64,000 nt of DNA from Pseudomonadota bacterium. GTDB lineage: Bacteria; Pseudomonadota; Gammaproteobacteria; Xanthomonadales; Rhodanobacteraceae. A program made the translations under genes and the position numbers. Positions 60,315 to 64,000 of this stretch are shown here, piece by piece; the stretch's first letter is position 1, and every line of letters starts with the position of its first letter. The notes below the pieces were generated by a model. The model was not told the origin of the DNA. It did not search any database and saw only the letters and a program-made list of their open reading frames with translations. The stretch lies in NCBI GenBank assembly GCA_023388255.1, contig JAEWGO010000002.1, positions 186,001-250,000 on the forward strand, in the 5' to 3' direction.

Positions 60315-60886
60315 ACGAATCTCCGCAGACGAATCTCGCAGCCGCACTGCGCGCGCTGCCGCCCTGTGCGCCGCAACCGGACTTGTGGCCGCAACTGGCA
60401 CGGTCGCTGGCCGCACGACGCCAGCCGCGCCGCTGGCGCTACGCGCTGCCCGCCGCCCTCGCGGCCGGCCTCGCGATGGCAATGCTGCTGCCGTCCGGGC
60501 TGCTGCGGCACACACCGGCCGACGTGGCATCGACGCCATCCATCATCACCGCACCGGCCACATCGCAACCGGCGCCAGGCGAAACCGAACTGGCCGACCT
60601 GCACCAACGCTCGCAATCGCTCGAACGCTGGATCGCCGCGGTCACCGCGCGCGCGCCGCAGGACAGCCGCGACCTGATGGCCGCGGTCGAGATCGAAGAC
60701 CTGATCGGCCTTGTCGACCTGCAACTCGGCGCGACCCGCAACGATGCGGATGCGCTGCCGCTGTGGCGCCAGCGCGTGAACCTGCTCGAAGACCTCGCGG
60801 CCATCCGCGGCAACGGCTACGCCGTGGCCGCTCGCGACGATGCCGACACCAACGTCATGCACACATCGCTACAGCGCATCAATTGA
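60290..60886 (+). CDS. Putative membrane-anchored anti-sigma factor
   Basis: This 198-residue protein has a cytoplasmic N-terminus with PCAPQPDLWPQLARSLAARR, one membrane helix at about 51-69 (ALPAALAAGLAMAMLLPSGL) and an extracytoplasmic helical domain. ATG 60290 has a strong GAGGAGG site seven bases away and is preferred over ATG 60311, which overlaps the sigma stop as ATGA. It shares PQxDLWP and gene order with the protein at 27694-28158. The anti-sigma role is inferred. Confidence 0.72.
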   Translation: MPDRDDTMNESPQTNLAAALRALPPCAPQPDLWPQLARSLAARRQPRRWRYALPAALAAGLAMAMLLPSGLLRHTPADVASTPSIITAPATSQPAPGETELADLHQRSQSLERWIAAVTARAPQDSRDLMAAVEIEDLIGLVDLQLGATRNDADALPLWRQRVNLLEDLAAIRGNGYAVAARDDADTNVMHTSLQRIN

Positions 60887-60895
60887 GGAATCCCC

Positions 60896-62053
60896 ATGAA
60901 CCGCACCCTGCTTTCGATCGCTCTCGCCTTCGCCACATCACCCGTGCTCGCAGTCGACGACGTGCCGGCCAAAGCACCCTCCGCTCCCGTGCACGCCACG
61001 GATACCGCGGCCGCGCGCGCCGAACTCGCGCAGTTGCGCACACGGATGCAGGACCTGTCGCGGCGCATGGCCGATCTCTCGATGCAGCTGGGCGATGTCG
61101 GTCCGCGCGCCTACGCGTATCGCTACATCGGCGAGTCGGACCGCGCGATGCTCGGCGTCGTCCTCGCGGCGGACGCGAAGGGCGTACGCATCGCCGCAGT
61201 CACGCCAGACAGCGCTGCCGCACGCGCCGGACTGCATGATGGCGATCTGATCACGCGCATCAACGGCAGCACATTCGCCGGCAAGACAGCCGAGCAAACG
61301 CTCGCCGACGCGCGCGCGCGGCTCGGCAATCTCAAGGAAGGTCAGGAGATCCGCCTCGGTTGGCAACGCGGCGACAAGGCACAGCCGGATCTGACGCTCA
61401 AGGCCGAGCGGCGCAAGGCGTGGAACTGGACGCAGGCGATGAATATCGACATTGAGCATTCAATGCCGAAGGATCTCGACGAGCGCATCCGCGCCGACGT
61501 CGAGCGCGCGCAACGCGACGCCGAACGCGCCGGGCATGACGCGGAACGCAACGCGGAACGCGCGGCGCACGCGCGCATCACAGCCGAGCAGGCACGCGCG
61601 CTGGCGGAAAGTGCACGTCGCAACGCGCGCGCGGCGATGCCATGGTGGGGCCTCAATCTGGCGCCGATGAATGCCGAACTCGGGCGCTACTTCAACATCG
61701 ATCGCGGCGCGCTGGTGCTCGCGACAGATACCGAGGCCTTGCCCGGCCTGCGCGCCGGCGACGTCATCACCGACGTCGGCAAACAGTCGATCACGCGTCC
61801 CGAGGACGCACTGCGCGCGTTGCGCGACCAGCCGGCCGGGTCGAAGGTGCCGATCAAACTGATGCGCGACCGCAAGGTCGTTGCGCTGGACATCGAGGCG
61901 CCGGCGTTCAATTCGATCTTCGCGATGCCGCCACCGCCGCCCGTGCCGCCGTCACCGCCGCCCGCCCCCACGGCACCGCTGCCACCGACATTGCCTACGC
62001 CGCCCACCCCGCCAAACGCTCCGATGGCGCCCCTGGCAACGATTGGCGAGTAG
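60896..62053 (+). CDS. Exported protein with two PDZ domains and a proline-rich C-terminus
   Basis: This 385-residue protein has a signal peptide (RTLLSIALAFATSPVLA), a short coiled coil (LAQLRTRMQDLSRRMADLSM), a first PDZ domain at about 80-175 (AMLGVVLAADAKGVRIAAV, AARAGLHDGDLITRINGST), a charged Ala/Arg/Glu-rich helix (about 195-245), a second PDZ (GALVLATDTEALPGLRAGDV) and a tail of about 45 residues made mostly of proline and alanine. No protease domain is present. GAGGAA precedes ATG 60896. As third gene of the ECF operon it may sense misfolded outer-membrane proteins, which is inference. Confidence 0.88.
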   Translation: MNRTLLSIALAFATSPVLAVDDVPAKAPSAPVHATDTAAARAELAQLRTRMQDLSRRMADLSMQLGDVGPRAYAYRYIGESDRAMLGVVLAADAKGVRIAAVTPDSAAARAGLHDGDLITRINGSTFAGKTAEQTLADARARLGNLKEGQEIRLGWQRGDKAQPDLTLKAERRKAWNWTQAMNIDIEHSMPKDLDERIRADVERAQRDAERAGHDAERNAERAAHARITAEQARALAESARRNARAAMPWWGLNLAPMNAELGRYFNIDRGALVLATDTEALPGLRAGDVITDVGKQSITRPEDALRALRDQPAGSKVPIKLMRDRKVVALDIEAPAFNSIFAMPPPPPVPPSPPPAPTAPLPPTLPTPPTPPNAPMAPLATIGE

Positions 62054-62232
62054 CGCTTGCCCCATCTTCATCAGGTCTCCCAACCGTTCGTGCCGAGGGT
62101 TCGAAGCATGAACGGCGAGGCATCAAGGGCGCGCGCCCTTCGATGACTCGAATGTCACTCCATCCAGAGGTATCGCAGGATCAGGGAGAACGATTTCATT
62201 GGGAAGGCAGTTGCGGATGAAGCTTCTCGTGT

Positions 62233-64000
62233 CTACGGCGCGTCCAGCTCCTGCCAGCGCAAATAGGCCGCATCGAGTTCAGCCTGCAACGCGGCGAGGT
62301 CGTTGTTGACCGCCACGAGCGTCGCGCTGTCCTGCTGGTAGAACGACGGCTCCTGCATCTTCACGCCGAGTTCGGCGATGCGCGTTTCGAGCAACTCGAT
62401 GCGCTGCGGCAATTCGTCGAGTTCGCGTGCTTCCTTGTAGCTCAGCTTGCGTTTCGCCACCGCGGTGGTCGGCGACGTATCCGGTTTTGCTTCCGACTTC
62501 GCAGCCTCGGACTTGCGCGATGCGGCAATGCGTGCGGTTTGGCGCAGCCAGTCGGCATAACCGCCGACGTAGTCGCCGACGTGCCCCTCGCCCTCCAGCA
62601 CCAGGGTGCTGGTGACGACGTTGTCGAGGAACTCGCGATCGTGCGACACCAGCAGCAACGTGCCGGGGTACGCGGCCAGCAACTCCTCCAGCAATTCCAG
62701 CGTCTCGACGTCGAGGTCGTTGGTCGGTTCGTCCATCACCAGCAGGTTCGACGGCTTCGCGAACAACTTGGCCAGCAGCAGGCGATTGCGCTCGCCACCA
62801 GACAACGCAGTGATCGGCGCGCGCGCACGATCGGGTGAGAACAGGAAGTCCTGCAGATAGCCGATCGCGTGCTTGCGCGCACCGTTGACCTCGATGAACT
62901 CGCGCCCTTCGGCGACGTTGTCGAGCGCGCTCATGTCGTCGCGCAGATGCGTGCGGTGCTGATCGAAATAGGCGATCTCGAGGTTCGTGCCGAGCTTCAC
63001 TTCGCCGGACTGCGGCGCAAGCTGGCCGAGCAACAGTTTCAGCAAGGTCGTCTTGCCCGAGCCGTTCGGGCCGATCAGGCCGACGCGATCGCCGCGCTGG
63101 ATCGTCGTGGTCAGTTCGCCGACGATCACACGGTCGCCGAAACCGAAATGGACGCGATCGACGTCGATCACGCGCCGCCCCGATGCCGCCGCCGTGCCAA
63201 CCTGCAACTTCGCGTTGCCGCCGATCTCGCGCCGCTGCGAACGCTCGCGCCGCATCTCTTCGAGCGCACGCACGCGACCCTCGTTGCGCGTGCGTCGTGC
63301 CTTGATGCCCTGGCGGATCCACACCTCTTCCTGCGCGAGCTTCTTGTCGAACAACGCGCGTTCCTGCGCTTCGGCGTGCAGGCGTTCCTCGCGCCGGCGC
63401 AGGTAGTTCTCGTAGTCGCCCGGCCAACTCGTGACCTGGCCGCGATCGATCTCGACGATGCGCGTCGCCAGCGCGCGCAGGAAGCGGCGATCGTGCGTGA
63501 CGAACACCACGCTGCCGGCGAAGTCGAGCAGCAGGCGTTCAAGCCAGTCGATCGCCTCGATGTCGAGGTGGTTGGTCGGTTCGTCGAGCAGCAGCACGTC
63601 CGGATCGAGCACCAGCGCGCGCGCCAGCAGCACGCGCCGCTTCATGCCGCCGGACAGCGCGGAAAATTCCGCCTCTTCGGGCAGATCGAGACGCGTCAAC
63701 ACATTCGACACGCGGCGGTCGAGATCCCAGCCGTTTTCGGCCTCGATCTGCGTCTGCACGTGCGCCATCGCATCCGAGTTGCCGGGCACGTCGAGGTGAT
63801 GGCTCAGGTGGTGGAACTGGGCCAGCAATTCGCCGAGATGGCCGAGCGCGCCGGCAACGACATCGAAGATCGAACCCGCGACGTCGTGCGGCACTTCCTG
63901 AGCGAGCTTGGCGACGCGCACGCCGCCCTGCACGCGCACCTCGCCATCGTCCGGCTTCAGCTCGCCGGCGATGAGTTTCATCAACGTGGATTTGCCGGCG
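62233..64000 (-). CDS. uup: ABC-F family ATPase Uup (5' end outside the window)
   Basis: The visible part encodes about 589 residues of a soluble twin-ATPase that acts on ribosomes. The window edge cuts inside the first Walker A (AGKSTLMKLIAGEL). The first domain has LSGGMKRRVLLARALVLDPD, DEPTNHLDIEAIDWLERLLL and VTHDRRFL. Linker and second domain follow with GLIGPNGSGKTTLLKLLLG, LSGGERNRLLLAKLFAKPSN and DEPTNDLDVETLEL. The C-terminal coiled coil (LPQRIELLETRIAELGVKMQ) identifies Uup among ABC-F proteins. Role: ribosome-associated quality control and suppression of transposon excision in E. coli. Confidence 0.95.
   Translation of the reverse strand, partial: AGKSTLMKLIAGELKPDDGEVRVQGGVRVAKLAQEVPHDVAGSIFDVVAGALGHLGELLAQFHHLSHHLDVPGNSDAMAHVQTQIEAENGWDLDRRVSNVLTRLDLPEEAEFSALSGGMKRRVLLARALVLDPDVLLLDEPTNHLDIEAIDWLERLLLDFAGSVVFVTHDRRFLRALATRIVEIDRGQVTSWPGDYENYLRRREERLHAEAQERALFDKKLAQEEVWIRQGIKARRTRNEGRVRALEEMRRERSQRREIGGNAKLQVGTAAASGRRVIDVDRVHFGFGDRVIVGELTTTIQRGDRVGLIGPNGSGKTTLLKLLLGQLAPQSGEVKLGTNLEIAYFDQHRTHLRDDMSALDNVAEGREFIEVNGARKHAIGYLQDFLFSPDRARAPITALSGGERNRLLLAKLFAKPSNLLVMDEPTNDLDVETLELLEELLAAYPGTLLLVSHDREFLDNVVTSTLVLEGEGHVGDYVGGYADWLRQTARIAASRKSEAAKSEAKPDTSPTTAVAKRKLSYKEARELDELPQRIELLETRIAELGVKMQEPSFYQQDSATLVAVNNDLAALQAELDAAYLRWQELDAP

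Overview
The window is GC-rich, densely coded chromosomal DNA from a Gram-negative bacterium. It most resembles the Xanthomonadales (Lysobacterales), probably the Rhodanobacteraceae/Dokdonella side. This rests on gene content: GTP-dependent PEPCK, a metX-metB-hom operon behind a SAM-I riboswitch, FadE-type acyl-CoA dehydrogenase, a TonB-dependent receptor of nearly 1000 residues, several ECF sigma factors, and secreted beta-helix proteins with a C-terminal xxGF tag. I saw no tRNA, rRNA, CRISPR array, prophage or insertion sequence.

Layout. 1-7.3 kb: an overlapping signalling operon (hybrid histidine kinase, CheR, CheB without receiver, REC-GGDEF, ATP-grasp enzyme). 7.4-11.1 kb: two tandem CSLREA-type beta-helix exoproteins, each followed by a related repeat with DnaA-box-like sites. 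11.4-18.8 kb: housekeeping metabolism (etfBA, GMC oxidoreductase, MOSC protein, ATP/ADP-carrier-like transporter, Nudix hydrolase, S-formylglutathione hydrolase, Fcy1-type cytosine deaminase). 18.9-25 kb: a frameshifted DUF4442 paralogue, a secreted protein, intact DUF4442, fadE and a divergent TetR gene with candidate operators. 25.1-29.1 kb: pckG and an ECF sigma/anti-sigma/DUF4097 operon. 29.2-32.7 kb: metX-metB-hom. 32.9-41 kb: prfC, a second ECF pair, the TonB receptor, an AraC regulator and a membrane-anchored winged-helix protein. 41.3-47.2 kb: lemA with only the tail of its usual M48 partner, a class C serine hydrolase, a TonB-like protein, a yqjDEK-like operon and metJ. 47.8-51.6 kb: gcvT-gcvH, a gene interrupted by TGA, NfeD and an SPFH protein. 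51.7-59.6 kb: an NtrY/NtrC-like two-component pair and a MacB-type ABC exporter with adaptor behind a near-perfect sigma-54 promoter. 59.7-62.1 kb: a third ECF sigma/anti-sigma operon with a PDZ protein. 62.2-64 kb: uup, cut by the window end.

The most striking system concerns S-adenosylmethionine sensing. The metX-metB-hom operon has three in-phase 8-bp met boxes directly upstream of its -35 element. These are followed by a SAM-I riboswitch whose leader ends in a hairpin that would hide the ribosome binding site. The same window encodes MetJ, the protein that reads met boxes with SAM as corepressor. Here the C-terminal part of MetJ is replaced by a lysine/alanine-rich, histone H1-like tail. 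A second met-box array next to metJ fires toward a short transcript ending in a T-run. The operon therefore appears to have two independent SAM sensors, one at transcription and one at translation. All of this is read from sequence and needs experimental confirmation.
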